Shown in pieces: positions 12,243-23,466 of a stretch of DNA of 64,000 bases. The stretch is from Calocera cornea HHB12733. Taxonomy: Eukaryota > Basidiomycota > Dacrymycetes > Dacrymycetales > Dacrymycetaceae. Both the position numbers and the translations under genes were made by a program. Location of the stretch: contig KV423937.1 in NCBI GenBank assembly GCA_001632435.1, positions 1-64,000 of the forward strand. Direction: 5' to 3'. The first letter of the stretch is position 1. Every line of letters begins with the position of its first letter. Below the pieces are notes generated by a model. The model was not told where the DNA came from and did no database searches. It was given only the letters and a program-made list of their open reading frames with translations.

Positions 12243-15200
12243 ATGATGATGATGCTGGTTATCTTCGCACTCATTTTTTCGCCGTTCGTTTTCGGTGAGT
12301 TGTTGTTTGTATGCATGACGTTCAGGAATTGATGTATTGTACAGCCGACAATACGACTACATTGAACACTCTCTGCACTGCCGGGCAATGCATTCAGGGT
12401 ACATTCGACTTACTTCTTGGGGCAACTCTTCCGGGCCCGTCAGGATCGAAGCTGCAACTGTTACCGGATCAATATACGGCCTCGAATATTCCGCAGCTAG
12501 TCAAGGCAGCTCTGAACACAGCAATCCCAACTCCAATATCAGGCTTTAACCTCACGAATGCATCTTCTCTCCCCTTCTCCATCGAGGCGAACGTGGCGTT
12601 GATCGCCTTCGGAGGTGCACACTACCAAACTCGATTGACATCGATGAACCCTATCGCGCCGTCGCCTAACGAGAGTCTCTCTCATCCTAATGCATCTGGG
12701 CTAAACGCTGGATCATTGATTATGGGATCTGGTGCTTGGGTGGCGTTGACCTCTCAGGTTGGAAACCTCAATCAAAGGACGATACTGTGGGACACCGTTG
12801 CAGACATGAGCGAACTACCGTCGGGAGCCGTGGGGCAGGCCTTGAGTATGGTCGATCTTCAATATGGTACGCTTCGTTTTCCAGCTGTCTGGACACTGAC
12901 TGAATGAGCTGTCAGGAACGTGCTCTCCTCCTTGCTCAGGAGCGGGAGTGTGTGTATCAACCGGAGTCTGTGCCTGTCCCTTGGGCTTTACTGGTGCCAG
13001 CTGCGAGACGTGCCAATCAGGGTTCTTTGGACCGAATTGTCGATCTTGTCCTGCAGGTTGTGTAACATGCGATGATGGGCCAACAGGTTCTGGCAAGTGC
13101 TTGAGTGCCTCAACCAACTCGACTTCATGTATGTGCGCGTTCAATCAATGGACGATCATCGACTGATCACCCATACAGCTTGCAATTGTCTTAACGGTGT
13201 ATGCTCATCCGAAGGTGGATGTCAATGCAACGCCGGATGGGCAACAGCCTCCAACGGTACAGCATGCTCCGCCTGTGCACCGGGGTTCTTCTTGGATGCA
13301 GCGGGATCGTGCGAGATATGCAAGCTCGGCTGTACTGCTTGCGCGTCTGGGACCGGCATCTGCTCGTCCTGCTTACCGGGATTCTCCATCAGTCCTTCCG
13401 ATAATACGGTTTGCGTACCCAATACCCAGCTGGCAGCTGCTACAACTTGTACGGATGGACAGTACTGGAGTGGTTCCGGCTGTGCTCCGTAAGCACGCCC
13501 CTTTGTACCTGTGCCGCGCGCTGACTTGCGGTTCAGATGCTCGCCCGTATGCGAAACATGCAATGGACCGTTGTCGACCGACTGTGTTGTCTGCGGCGTT
13601 GGAAAATTCTCCCTCAACGGCACGTGCGTTTCCATTGCTTCGGACGGCACGTGCAACCCTTCGTCCTCGTCAGACCCAGCGACTCTAGTTGCAAACAACG
13701 GCAAGTCAGAATGTGACAGTGCGTGCTCCATGTTCAGACCTAAGCGCATCATCTGACACATGAACCGTAGCATGCCCACCGAAGTGTACGAAATGCGGAA
13801 TTCCAGGCTTTAATGTTGCTTCGCCATTCAGCTCCGTGCAGTGTTCTACCTGTCTTCCTGGATATGTCCTGTCCCAGGGACAATGCATAAGTCAATGCCC
13901 TGCGGGGACGTTTGTCTCTCCGACGGACAACTTCACATGTACCGGTAAGCATCGATTGAAAACTGTTCGAGGCAGCAGCTGACTATGCTCCCAGCCTGTG
14001 ATTCGACCTGTTCGACCTGTGCCGGCGCATCGACGTTCTGCCTCCAATGCTCTCAAGCGTCTCAATTCGCCCTCAATGGAGCGTGCACTTCTACCTGTCC
14101 TCCAGGGACATTCTCGTCGTCAGGAGCATGTCTGCCCTGTCATTCTGACTGCGCAACATGCAGCGGCTCCAGCTTCTCTCAATGCAGTTCCTGCTCAGCT
14201 TCAAGACCTGTCATGTCCGGGCAAGGCCGATGCTTGCCAACATGCGGTCAAGCACAGTACTACGACTCGTCCACCTCATCATGTCAGTCATGCGACTCGT
14301 CATGCTCCAGTTGCTCCGGCCCCGGCGGAACTTCTTGCTTAGGATGCTCCGACAAGACGAAGGTTCTGAAATCCGGAAGTTGCGTGGCGGCCACATGCTC
14401 GACAAACTCGACTGTGGTCTCCGCACTTGGTCTATGCCTCTCTGAGCTAATCACGGTACCAACAAACAACTCGACGGTCGCGCCCGATGCGCCCGATGCC
14501 CCCACCGGAGGTGCAAACACTGGATCACAATCGACCCTGTCTACTGTCACAACCCAGCGCCTAGAATGGTGGCAGATCTTACTTATGGCTCTCGGAGGGG
14601 GGTTCGTCCTGCTGCTCATCATGGTCCTCTGGCGGCGTTGGGCGAGGAAGCGACGTGCCCTGAAGACGCGCGAGTTTGCGAACGACATGGATCGCAAGCA
14701 GTGGGGTCACCGCCTGTGGGCAGCACTCGGCGGGGGACGGGAGAAAGCGCCACGGCACGACATTGTTGAGCCATATGGCAAGCGAATCGATTTTGAGCTG
14801 CGTAGTTTAAGCTCGGAGGCGCGATCGCAGGGCGGCAGAGGGTACTCTCAGCGTGGCTCCGGCCGTGCTCGCTCAGAAGAACGACGATATTCCTTGGAGT
14901 CCATCTCACCCCTTCAGCTGCGGGGAGCGACACCATACTCCGGTCGAATCGAGTACCGCGACGTGGAGGGATCGCTCCGCTCGAACAGGAGCCGACTCGG
15001 GCCTCGGGAGCCGATCCGCGAACGGTCGCTGCAGCGTCTCTCCGCAACGTCCTCGTCATACTACGCATCGACGCGACGCAGTGCTTCTCCGCCTATCCCG
15101 TCGCCTCCCCGCAGCGAGCGGTCCGGAGCGTCACGCTCCATCCCGCGCAAGGCGCCGCAGTACCCGCCGGGGTTCAACTCGGAGCAGTTCGAGCAGTGGC

Positions 15201-15376
15201 TGTCGCCTAGCAATACGGGCGGCAGCGACCCGCCTCGGAGAGCACCAGACTACCTCACACCCCTTCATACCGAGGCCGGTGCTTCGACTGACCATCTCGC
15301 CACGGACCGATACCTGACACCCGTGCCCACTGGTAGTTCTGGCAACACGAATCCTTTCCGGGCAAAAGCGTTCTGA
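12243..15376 (+). CDS. receptor-like cysteine-rich single-pass membrane protein
   Basis: About 930 residues after joining seven exons; all junctions keep frame. Exon 1 (12243-12294) encodes a signal peptide (MMMMLVIFALIFSPFVFG). An N-terminal domain of about 190 residues with N-glycosylation sequons follows. Next comes an EGF-like module (CACPLGFTGASCETC), then a long run of CxxC-rich furin/TNFR-type repeats such as CSACAPGFFLDAAGSC and CSTCLPGYVLSQGQC, mostly one or two per exon. A short Ser/Thr/Pro linker leads to the membrane helix ILLMALGGGFVLLLIMVLW, a basic stop-transfer (RRWARKRRALK), and a cytoplasmic tail of about 250 residues rich in Arg, Ser and Pro with no recognised domain. Growth-factor-receptor-like Cys-rich proteins of this layout are common in Agaricomycetes but of unknown ligand and function. 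No kinase domain is present. Confidence 0.82.
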
Positions 15377-15539
15377 AACACAAACGATTTCTTGACATCT
15401 CTAGACACACACATTGATTGGCATGATCGTATAAGTTATTAGCATAACAGGAGTACAATGCAGATTATTCATCACAGAGACCAGCCCCTACAACCCGTCC
15501 CTCGGCCTAGGCAAGGGCGGCCACGAGAGGGAGCGCGCG

Positions 15540-16506
15540 TCAGCAGCACCCACCGCCCTGCTGCTGCTTCTGCTGCCCACCGTGCGGGCCAACAGACACT
15601 GTTGCGCCTCTTGACGGCTGGATGGGCTCGTCGGCCGCCTCGAGCGATTTGCTCGAGACGATGCGGTAGATGTCTGTGCGGCGTATCAGCAGGCGGCGTG
15701 GGACGGGAGACATGGAGGAGTGCGCACCAGTCAGGATCTGCTGGAAAGCCGCCTCGACGTTGCTCGCGTCCAGCGCGGAGGTCTCGATGAAGCTCAGCCC
15801 GTTCTCCACTGCCGCCACGCTCGTCAGCACGCTCGTCCCCATACACGGCGGCAGCGCACTCACTCGCAAACTGCTTCGCCTCCTCGGTGAGCACCGCCCT
15901 GAGGTGCTTCAGATCGCTCTTATTCCCCACGAGCATGATGACGATGCTGCTGTCCGCATGATCCCTGAGCTCCTTGAGCCACCGGGTGACGTTCGCAAAC
16001 GTCGGCTGCTTCGAGATGTCGTACACGAGCAGCGCGCCCACCGCACCGCGGTAGTAGGCCGACGTGATCGCGCGGTACCGCTCCTGGCCCGCCGTGTCCC
16101 AGATCTGCGCCTTGACGATCTTGCCGTCGACGTCGAGCGAGCGCGTGGCGAACTCGACCCCGATCGTAGACTTGGAGTCCGGGTTGAACTCGTTCCGCGT
16201 GAAGCGGGAGAGCACTGCAGTGCCGTTCAGCCTCGAGCATCCCTACCGGCTCCCACGGCGAGGATTGCAGGCAGTCACGTACGGTTTCTGCCGGGCCGTT
16301 AGTGCAGGCCGTATAAGGAGATCAAAGAGGGACGCACGATTTCCCCACACCCGAATCACCGATGAGCACCACCTACAGCAGCAGCACAATCGCGTGAGCG
16401 CGTGTCCTGTTTGTTCCCCTGCCAGCGAGCGGCACTCGCCACGCGACGCAGAGAGCGAAGGCGAACGCACCTTGAACAGATAGTCGTAGTTGGATCCTTC
16501 TGCCAT
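15540..16506 (-). CDS. Rab GTPase Rab11/Ypt31-like, copy 1
   Basis: Rab11-class GTPase for trans-Golgi to plasma-membrane and recycling traffic. Six exons (16471-16506, 16338-16372, 16283-16287, 15864-16214, 15728-15808, 15540-15673) total 642 nt, 213 residues. The N-terminus [12 protein letters not shown] is typical. The P-loop is GDSGVGKS, completed by a 5-nt exon that joins Ser-Asn-Leu to LSRFTRNEF. Also seen: [11 protein letters not shown] effector region, [25 protein letters not shown], and the double-cysteine tail GGGCC for geranylgeranylation. The [10 protein letters not shown] junction comes from the intron 15809-15863. A second paralogue lies at 27070-27979 on the other strand. Converges on the receptor-like gene with 163 bp between stops. 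Confidence 0.93.
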
Positions 16507-16795
16507 CTAGTTTTAAGGAAGAGGAGGGGAGAAAGAATAATGGCAAGTTTGCAATTGTTGGACGGTGGTACGGTGCGCGCCGGCGGTCTGCGAGCGGGTC
16601 GGAGGCTGACGTCTGTCTGGCATCGGAAGCGAACACCCGTACATTGCCGCAGGACATTGCGGGCGAGGGCACAGCGCATCAATAATATCAATGACCCGCA
16701 ACTCCGCTCCACGATGGAACAACACGGCCATGCAACAACGCCCAGATTAGCATTATGTCACACCCAACCAAAGTGGAATCGCAAAAAGTACAAGT

Positions 16796-17782
16796 CTAAT
16801 TGTAGAACACGCTCCCCCTCCAGGCGTCCAAGTACGCCGTATCTCTCCATGCCGGCCCCGCCCTGCCGAGGTACAAACACGCAAGGCTCACCCCACCGAC
16901 CCAGCCCGCGACGCCCAGGCCGAGCACGGTCCATGCCCCCTCCCACTCCCTTCCCTTACCCTTACCCCTCCCCCTTCCCGTCCCCTCTGCCTCAGCCCGA
17001 GCACCCTCCACCCCCTGCGCGCGCGCGCCGAACCGCCTCGCCCACCCCGCCCGTCCCGCGCCGAGCGCATGCCCCACCCCCACCGCGACAATCCCCACAT
17101 ACACGCCCCCCGCGCTCAGCGGCCACCTCCGGATCCCAGCCCTGACGAACGCGAAGCTCGCCCCTCCCAGCCGGGGCGCGTGAGCCCGGTTCGCATCTAC
17201 GTGCAGGAGCAGGAGGGCGATGAGCGGGTAGGCGAGCATGTGCGCGAGCGAGGGCGGGGCGGCCGGGAGCAGGAGGAGGCGGCGCAGAAGGCCTGAGAGC
17301 GTGTGAAGGCCTAGGGAGAGGAAGAGCAGGGGCTCGGTCAAAGGGGATTGGTATAGTTCGCGGCCGACCATCTGCCGGCAGGGAATGTCAGTCATTAGCT
17401 AGCTGCTGCGCGGGTGAGGAAACGGGGAAGTAGCAGGACGCACCATCACCGCATCCCCGCCTTCCGCCCCCAGGAGCGGGACAACCGCCGGGGCCGCCAA
17501 GTGCACAGCGAGGAAGACCGCGAGCGGGACGGCGGTGAGGTGCTGCGCGTCTGCGAGGCGCTTGAGGAGGAGGAGGCGCAGGCGGGAGTGCGAGCGCCAG
17601 AAGGATGTCCAGGGTGGTGGGGGTGGGGGCGGGCTGGGGGCGCGGCAGGAGGAGGAGGGGGCGGAGGGGGACCAGAGCGGCATTGTACCGCAAGGAGGAG
17701 GGGGGAGGGGGGCGAGGGGAAAGTGGGAGGGTGGTTGGTTGATGGTGCGGGGAAGGACGGAGGTCAGGGTCGACACGCCCAT
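16796..17782 (-). CDS. MCP1-like mitochondrial membrane protein
   Basis: Two exons (17444-17782 and 16796-17371; intron 17372-17443) give 304 residues. After a Pro-rich N-terminus of about 65 residues come several hydrophobic segments: LTAVPLAVFLAVHLAAPAVV, PLLFLSLGLHTLSGLLRRLL, a helix ending in LIALLLLHVDANR, VYVGIVAVGVGHALGAG and a final WTVLGLGVAGWVGGVSLAC. The order, the GREYYQ-like box (here GRELYQSPLTEP) and the spacing fit the Mcp1 transmembrane domain family (DUF1691), whose yeast member sits in the mitochondrial outer membrane and works with Vps13 in lipid homeostasis. A Gly/Arg/Glu-rich insertion precedes the last helix. Family assignment is from pattern recall, so medium confidence. 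Confidence 0.65.
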
Positions 17783-17963
17783 TCATTTACTTCAGACGCG
17801 ACTGACCAGCCAGCGCGCTTCACGGCGTCCACAACGCTCCGGACTTGCAGATGCATAGCGTATCCCAATATCCACCTCAAATTCTTCACTAATACAGCTT
17901 CCCTGCGCTAATGACCGCATCCACCTCTCTGAGATCCCACGCCTGCTCACTTCAGCGCTTAGC

Positions 17964-18689
17964 CTAAGCCTGCTGCTTCTTCGGGTCGCGGAAGGCGAGT
18001 GTCGCCCCGCGCGCGCTGGCACAAATTGCATGAACCTGATCAGCACCGGTCCACTGCACTCCCTACCGTACGCATCGCAGTACGAAGTGACTCACGCCCA
18101 GTGATCCCACCCAGGGTCGAAGAACGTGCTGTGCGCGCTGATGATGAGCCGAGCTGTGTCAAGCGATGGGAAGGGGAGGCGGGCGCACATGTACCCCCTG
18201 TCCGCCGGCAGCCCGAGGGACGCCGCGAACTCCCAGTACCCCTTGGTGAACTTCTCGTTCGCCTCCTCGCCGAAGATGCCTAGGGCGTACTACAGTACCC
18301 CATCCGCCGTGTCAGCTGGGAAGCGGGAGGGATAGGAGGCCCGTGGGTGAAGGAGCGGGGGCGGGGGCGGGGGGAGGGACGCACGATCTGCAGCATCCAC
18401 GCTGGGTCGAAGGAGCCCGCGAAGGCCATGGTCGGGTCGTACTTGTATTGGATCATGAATGCCTGGACGGGCTTGCCGAGGATGCTTGAGGAGACCTGAA
18501 CGCAGGACGTCAGTTAGTGCTCGTTAAGGTGGGAGGATGGAGGTGATCGCAGTACCTCGCCCAGCTGGAGGACGAGTGCCTTCTCATCGGGCACCTGAGT
18601 GTGTGCGGGTCAGTCGGCGTGCGTAGCTGAAGGTATGAACGAGAGGAGGGGCGCACGGGTACGTTGGTGGTGAGGATAACGTGCGGCAT
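17964..18689 (-). CDS. MIF-family tautomerase
   Basis: Small trimeric tautomerase of the macrophage migration inhibitory factor fold. Exons reconstructed from the start at 18689: MPHVILTTNVP, then VPDEKALVLQLGE, then VSSSILGKPVQAFM with MAFAGSFDPAWMLQ, then ALGIFGEEANEKFTKGYWEF and ADRGYMCARLPF, then a short last exon ending FRDPKKQQA. Pro2, which becomes the catalytic N-terminal proline after Met removal, is present. The order matches MIF: TNVP, LGKP, AFxGS, the YALGIFG helix and the P-D-R-x-Y strand. The last exon joins after FDPGWDHW. Divergent from the HVA1 gene with 482 bp between starts. Fungal MIF proteins are known, but their role is unclear. Confidence 0.85.
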
Positions 18690-19171
18690 CCTTTCCTTTC
18701 CTTCCTTTCTTTTCTTCGATAGTTCGACAACGGGGAGTGGTAAAGAGAGAGGAGAACGAGCTCCAGCAGGTCCCCCTCCCCCTCCTCCACCTCTGCCAAC
18801 CCCGGGCCCTCCAGCGCGCAGGCTCGTGCCAGAACACTCACCCAGCCAGTCAGCCAGCAGGCCCACCCCCACCGTCGGCGATAACCCTTCCGGCATCGGC
18901 ATCGGCGTACCCTCGCTTCCGGCCGGAGTTGGCGGGCTTGAGTCCGATCGTGATGACGCGCCGATCGGGCGGGCGGGCGGCGATCTCGATCTCCCCTTCG
19001 ATTTCGAGCGCGGTTGGCGGTTGGCGGGTTGGGATGAGGTAGTGAGGCTGGGCTGTATGACGAGCGTATAAGGACGACAGGATGCTGGGCAGAAGCGGCC
19101 TCCGACCCCTTTGCACACTTTACCGGTCCTCCATCGCACCTAAACCCCGCTTTGACACCACGAAACGAGCC
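18690..19171. other. shared upstream region MIF tautomerase / HVA1
   Basis: 482 bp between two divergent ATGs, with GC-rich frames on both strands but no credible gene. Probably a bidirectional promoter. A TATA-like TATAAGG at 19067-19073 faces HVA1. Confidence 0.45.
19067..19073 (+). promoter_or_regulatory. TATA-like box for the HVA1 gene
   Basis: TATAAGG about 100 bp before the ATG at 19172, at a spacing normal for fungal TATA promoters. Only the motif and position support it. Confidence 0.35.
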
Positions 19172-19509
19172 ATGGCAGACAACATCTCCGAGGGCGACGA
19201 GGTCCAGTACGGCCCTTCTTCCACGCCTCACACCACAGCATCTGACCCCGTTGATGCAGCTGGAAATGGGGCGCAGGCACCGCCTCGGGCACCGTGGCCG
19301 AGATCGTCGAGGACGGCAAGGCCGAGGTGACGAGCGACAAGGGGAACACCGTCACCCGGAACGCGAGGGGCAAGGACGATCCGGCGGTCAAGATTGAGCG
19401 CAAGGGCGTAGGTGTGTCTCGATGAGAGCGATGGGACAGGTCCTGATGAGAAGAGCAGAATGACGTTGTCAAACTCGCGCATGAACTGCAGGAGGCCAAG
19501 GACGCCTGA
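19172..19509 (+). CDS. hypervirulence-associated (HVA1) tudor-domain protein
   Basis: Three exons (19172-19206, 19260-19407, 19459-19509) total 234 nt, 77 residues. The product reads MADNISEGDEVHWKWGAG, then TASGTVAEIVEDGKAEVTS, KGNTVTR, NARGKDDPAVKIERKGND and ends VVKLAHELQEAKDA. This is the complete small SH3/tudor-like domain of the fungal and bacterial hypervirulence-associated protein family (named after a Cryptococcus gene; biochemical role unknown). The WxWGxGxxSGxV start of the domain and the PAVxIER-x-GNDVVK end are diagnostic. Confidence 0.85.
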
Positions 19510-20104
19510 GCGCCTGAACAATGAGCAAGTGACAAACACCTAATGCAGCGCAGATGCGCAGTCTACCAGTGCATCTGTCGCACCGACTTTAGCACCGAGA
19601 ATATCAGCGAATGTTCGGAAGATCGTCGGCTCCGGCGCTTCTGATGTCCGCCGCATGGCAGCGTTGCTCGGCGCTAGCCACAGGCGTCCTTCAACTTCGC
19701 TCTGCACATGCTCTTCAGGACCAGTACCATCCCCTTGCTTGCGCTTACAGCCTGTGCCCCATAAGACCTACGTTGACGCGCTCCGAGGTCGCGTTACAAA
19801 CCGCCCGGTACATCCCATCATCCAGCTGGCAAACCGGTGCAGCAGGAGCATGATTATGGGCCTGACAATCAGGAGGGCGGCGAATGCCTTGTCCTGCGCC
19901 GCTCCTCCCCTGCTCTGATCTGACAGCCTCGCACTGTCAGCTTGTATACAATGAGCTGTCCGCCTTCCACCTTCCACCGGTGCTGCATCGCCCACCGCCC
20001 CACCAGCACATCGCGCCCCGATCGACAGCCCCAGAGGCTAGGGCGAGAGCTGGCAGCGCATAAGTAGGCCCGCGTGTGCGCCGCCCCCTCCCAAGGAGGA
20101 GTGA
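19510..20104. other. intergenic stretch with an unresolved minus-strand frame
   Basis: On the minus strand, 19543-19700 can be read as a protein-like tail (IFRTFADILGAKVGATDALV, then DCASALH and stop). Upstream, 19745-19900 holds a frame with GMYRAVCNATSERVNVGLMG just before a GT donor. I could not join them into one credible gene with a start, and neither resembles a family I know. It may be a broken gene, exons of an unknown small protein, or chance. Confidence 0.2.
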
Positions 20105-21937
20105 ATGGCCTGCATCGTACGGCGCCTGCGAGCGCACGAGCTGGGACTGTCACTGCACAACCTGAGCATGGGCGAGATTGCGCGGATGAGCGCCGACTGC
20201 CTGCGGGCGTTCAAGGGGAAGGGGAGGGCGAGCACCTTCGAGGGGCTGGGGTACGAGGTGCTCCATCGGATCCTCGAGCTGGTATGTGTCATTCAATTTT
20301 GAAGCAGGGTGGTACTGAGGAACGTGTGGCAGGTGGAACAGACATCGACGCCCGCGCTGCTCGCGCTCTCACAAGCGAACCACCACCTGCACGCGCTCTC
20401 CCTCGCGCACCTCTACCGCCGCGTCCTCATCGACCTCTCGCCCTCGCGCCTCTCCCTCTCCAACGAGCTTATCCGCCGCCTGCTCGCAGACGACCTGAGG
20501 CGGAGCGCCGTCGAGGAGATCGCTGTGCGCTGCGGGCCCGAGGTCGGGGAGAGCAGGAGGCTCGACGGCGCCGAGTGGGGGACGGTCAAGTTCCTCAGCG
20601 GGCTGCTGCTGCGGCTCAAGACGCTGGACAAGTTCGAGTGCGCCCTCTCTTTTCTCAGGTCAGGCTGCCTGTAAAGATGAGAGCTGATGGGTCGATGGCG
20701 CAGGTGGCTTACCCCGCTCGTCCCGCCCGCAAACATGTCCGCCTTCCTGGAAGACCGTTTCCCAGAGTGCCGCCTGACCCTGGGGCACTGGGACGGGCAG
20801 CACCCGCGCTCATTCCCCCTGCGCACGGGGCAGCTGTACGCCCTCACGGCGGTGCTGAGCCCCGCCCAGCTGGGGTCGGAAGACGCGTGGAACCAGCGGC
20901 TCGGGGTGCTCCAGCGCGCACTGGGCGAGGCGCACGGGCTGCGGCACTTCAGCTTGCGGTTCGTCGGCGGCCGGGAGGGGGAGGGAAACCCCGGCTATGC
21001 GCTCGACTTGGGAGCGGTGAAGCGCCTGCCCGCGCTACGCACGCTCGAGCTGGAGGGGTACCGCTTCACCGCCCCACACGCCTTGCAGTGGGGCTCCGCA
21101 CTCGACCCCGCTCAGCTGGGCGTGCTCTCCCTCCGCGCGTGCAGGGGCGTGCCCTACCTGCTCAGCGCGCTCACGGGCCGCCTGCCACGCCTGCGCGCCC
21201 TAACGCTCGCGGATAACGCATGCTCCGACAAGCGCACAGCGGCAGTGGTGCTCGCCTCGCTGCTGATGGACCTGGCGCTGGAGGAGCTGTCCATCCCGGG
21301 GGAGTACCGGGCGGTGCTGGCGCACCTGAGGGGGGGGACGCTCCGCCGCCTGGTCGTGCACACGCGGGAGCGCGCGGACGCGGGGCCGAGGGAGACGCTG
21401 AGCGCGGAGGAGCTGGAGCGGATTGCGGAGTGGTGCCCGTGCCTGCGCGAGCTCGGGGTGGACCTGGACCGCCGTGCCGGGTGGCCACGGGCGCTCCTGT
21501 CCGCTCTGGCCGGGCTGCGGCTCGACAGGCTCACGCTGTTCCTCGCGCTGGGGCTGGGGAGCCCGCCCGTGCTCGCGCAGCCCGAGGTGGACGAGCAGGG
21601 CGTGCGCTGGCTCTGGGCCGTCGTGAGCCGGTACAGGGCGCTGCCGGAGCTCGAGGTGCGGGTGGGGGAGTGGGAGTGGGAATGGGGGAGGCCGCTGAGT
21701 GCTGGCGGAGGGGAGCGGTGGGCCGCGTGGGAGGGGTATAACCGGCGCTGGTGGAGGGGGACCGTGCGGCGGGGGGAGCTGGGGGTGCGGGAGGTGGAGG
21801 GGGGGGAGGGGCGGGCCCGCGCGGCGCGCGCGGGGGCCGGGGGGGGGACGGGCGCGGCGGAGAAGAGCGAGAGGAGGAGGGTCGTGTGGTGGGGCCCTGG
21901 GGAGGGGAGGAGGGTCGCGTTCAAGGAGCTGGTTTAG
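20105..21937 (+). CDS. F-box-like / leucine-rich protein
   Basis: Three exons (20105-20281, 20333-20658, 20704-21937) join to 578 residues. The segment GLGYEVLHRILELVEQTSTP, followed by ALLALSQANHHLHALSLAHL, then YRRVLIDL, has the layout of the F-box-like domains common in Agaricomycetes. Downstream are irregular Leu-rich repeats (LPRLRALTLADNACSDKR, LALEELSIPGEYRAVLAHL, PCLRELGVDLDRR). Such proteins usually act as substrate receptors for SCF ubiquitin ligases. The C-terminal 120 residues are Gly/Arg/Glu/Trp-rich low-complexity sequence without a domain. Very high GC makes long opposite-strand frames here; they have no domain logic. The substrate is unknown. Confidence 0.75.
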
Positions 21938-23466
21938 GTTACAGTAGAGTGGGCTCGTGCTGGGTGTACTGCGCGCAGGGGGGAGAGGGTTTCCCATATG
22001 TACACGCATGAGGCACCAGGCAGCGGAGACGGCGGAGACATGGGGCACCAGGCGAGGGCGGGGCGGACCAGGCACAACCACAGACACAGGCATATGCAGT
22101 CAGTTGGCGTCCTACTGTGCCGAAGGTGGCTTTGGAGTGCATGCAGCTTGGTGTGAGAGGAGCATTGTAGCTCTGGAGGACCGGCTTTAGGCTGGTGCAG
22201 CAGCACCACTGCAGCAGCAGCAGCAGCAGCAGCAGCAGCGGCCGCAGCAGAAGAAGGCAAAGCCGGCCAGCGCAGTGCGCGGCCTCACGGTGCACGGTGG
22301 ATGGTACACGGTGCAGGGGGCAGGGCAGCCCAAGCCCAAGCCCAACCAACGAACCAACGAACCATCCGAGTCCGACCCTCTCTACAATATCCAAGCTCAG
22401 TGCCCAAAACTACTAGTAGCCCCCCAGGCAGGCCCGCGCCAAGCCCGACTTGGTCCTGGAGGTAAAGGCTAGATGCTGGGGCCGGGGCTGGGGCTGGAGC
22501 TGGGGCTTGGGTGTCCCAGCATATCGTTTAAGTCACTGACTAGTAGCAGACATGTACTGAGTGCAGCAGGTAGTTACAGGGCAAGGTACTTGATTGATGA
22601 GCGACACAGTCCTGCTGCGGGCCGGTGCACGGCGGTGGGGGGGCGCACGGGCCGCGCGGTGAAGTCTGTTGCTGGCCCTGAAGGGCTACTGCAGCCTGCA
22701 GCTGAGACGCGAGCGGGCGAACGGTATGGAGCTCGGGGACGCACGTGCGCTGTTTGGTGTTTGGTGTTCAGAGCGCGAGGCGGTGAGGGACAGTGCATAG
22801 ATTGAGAGAGAGAGAGAGGCCGGGGCCGGGCAGAAGGGGAGATCGGGACAGGAAGAACGGGTGAGGAGACATACAGTAGTAACCCCGGGGCGCGGGACCT
22901 GGGCTGACAGTGAGCGTTTCAGGGTGCCGGTGGTCGCGAGATGCGAGGATAGAAGTGTGCGGAAGAAGCGGGCGGGGATTGGGTTGGGCTTATCGCCCGT
23001 GGCCATCAGCCGTCGGTCGACGAGCTTGGGTTGGTATGGATTCGGACACAGTGCTGGTATTGCACGATACGACACGATACGATGGCGGACTGTCCACCCG
23101 CACCCGTCAGCGACCTCGGGCGTCTGCATCTGACGTCCCGCCCCGCTGATGCGAGCAAAGCTTACGCTCGTCTGATGAGGAGGGCCGGGGGCTTGGCGCC
23201 TCTGGAGGGGTGGATCATATTCACCGCCACCGGAGGGCGTCGCGCACAGAGTGCTGCCCGGTGCATTGCTGCACTGCCCACTACTTACTCACGCTTACCC
23301 AACTGTGACCGCCCGTTGAGTGTTGAGCGTGTCCTTTGCACTCGTACTGTCCGACCCGCGACGAGTGGCCGAGACGGGGGTCGATGTCGCGTCTGCGTCG
23401 CTTGCCATAACACCGCCCCACCTGTGCCCGCTCCATCCTCCCTGCCCCCTGTCCCCCCGCTGCACG
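21938..23466. other. gene-free GC-rich stretch upstream of the kinase
   Basis: About 1.5 kb without a supportable gene. Contains a (CAG)9 run, short tandem CAAGCC and AACGAACC units (22327-22365), G-rich GGGGCT repeats (22478-22510) and a GA microsatellite (22803-22818). Probably F-box gene 3' UTR and a long promoter or 5' leader of the kinase. Confidence 0.4.
22212..22238 (+). repeat. (CAG)9 trinucleotide run, non-coding
   Basis: Nine uninterrupted CAG units, flanked by further imperfect CAG/GCAGCA units up to 22255. Outside any gene I can support. Confidence 0.8.

Noticed and set aside
21200..22093. Open frames of 250-300 codons on the minus strand
   Set aside because: Antisense to the third exon of the F-box/LRR-like gene; composition is Pro/Arg/Ala-rich and lacks motifs.
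22212..22238. CAG run as a CRISPR or tandem-gene feature
   Set aside because: It is a simple trinucleotide microsatellite; no spacers are present, and CRISPR arrays are not expected in a fungal nuclear genome.
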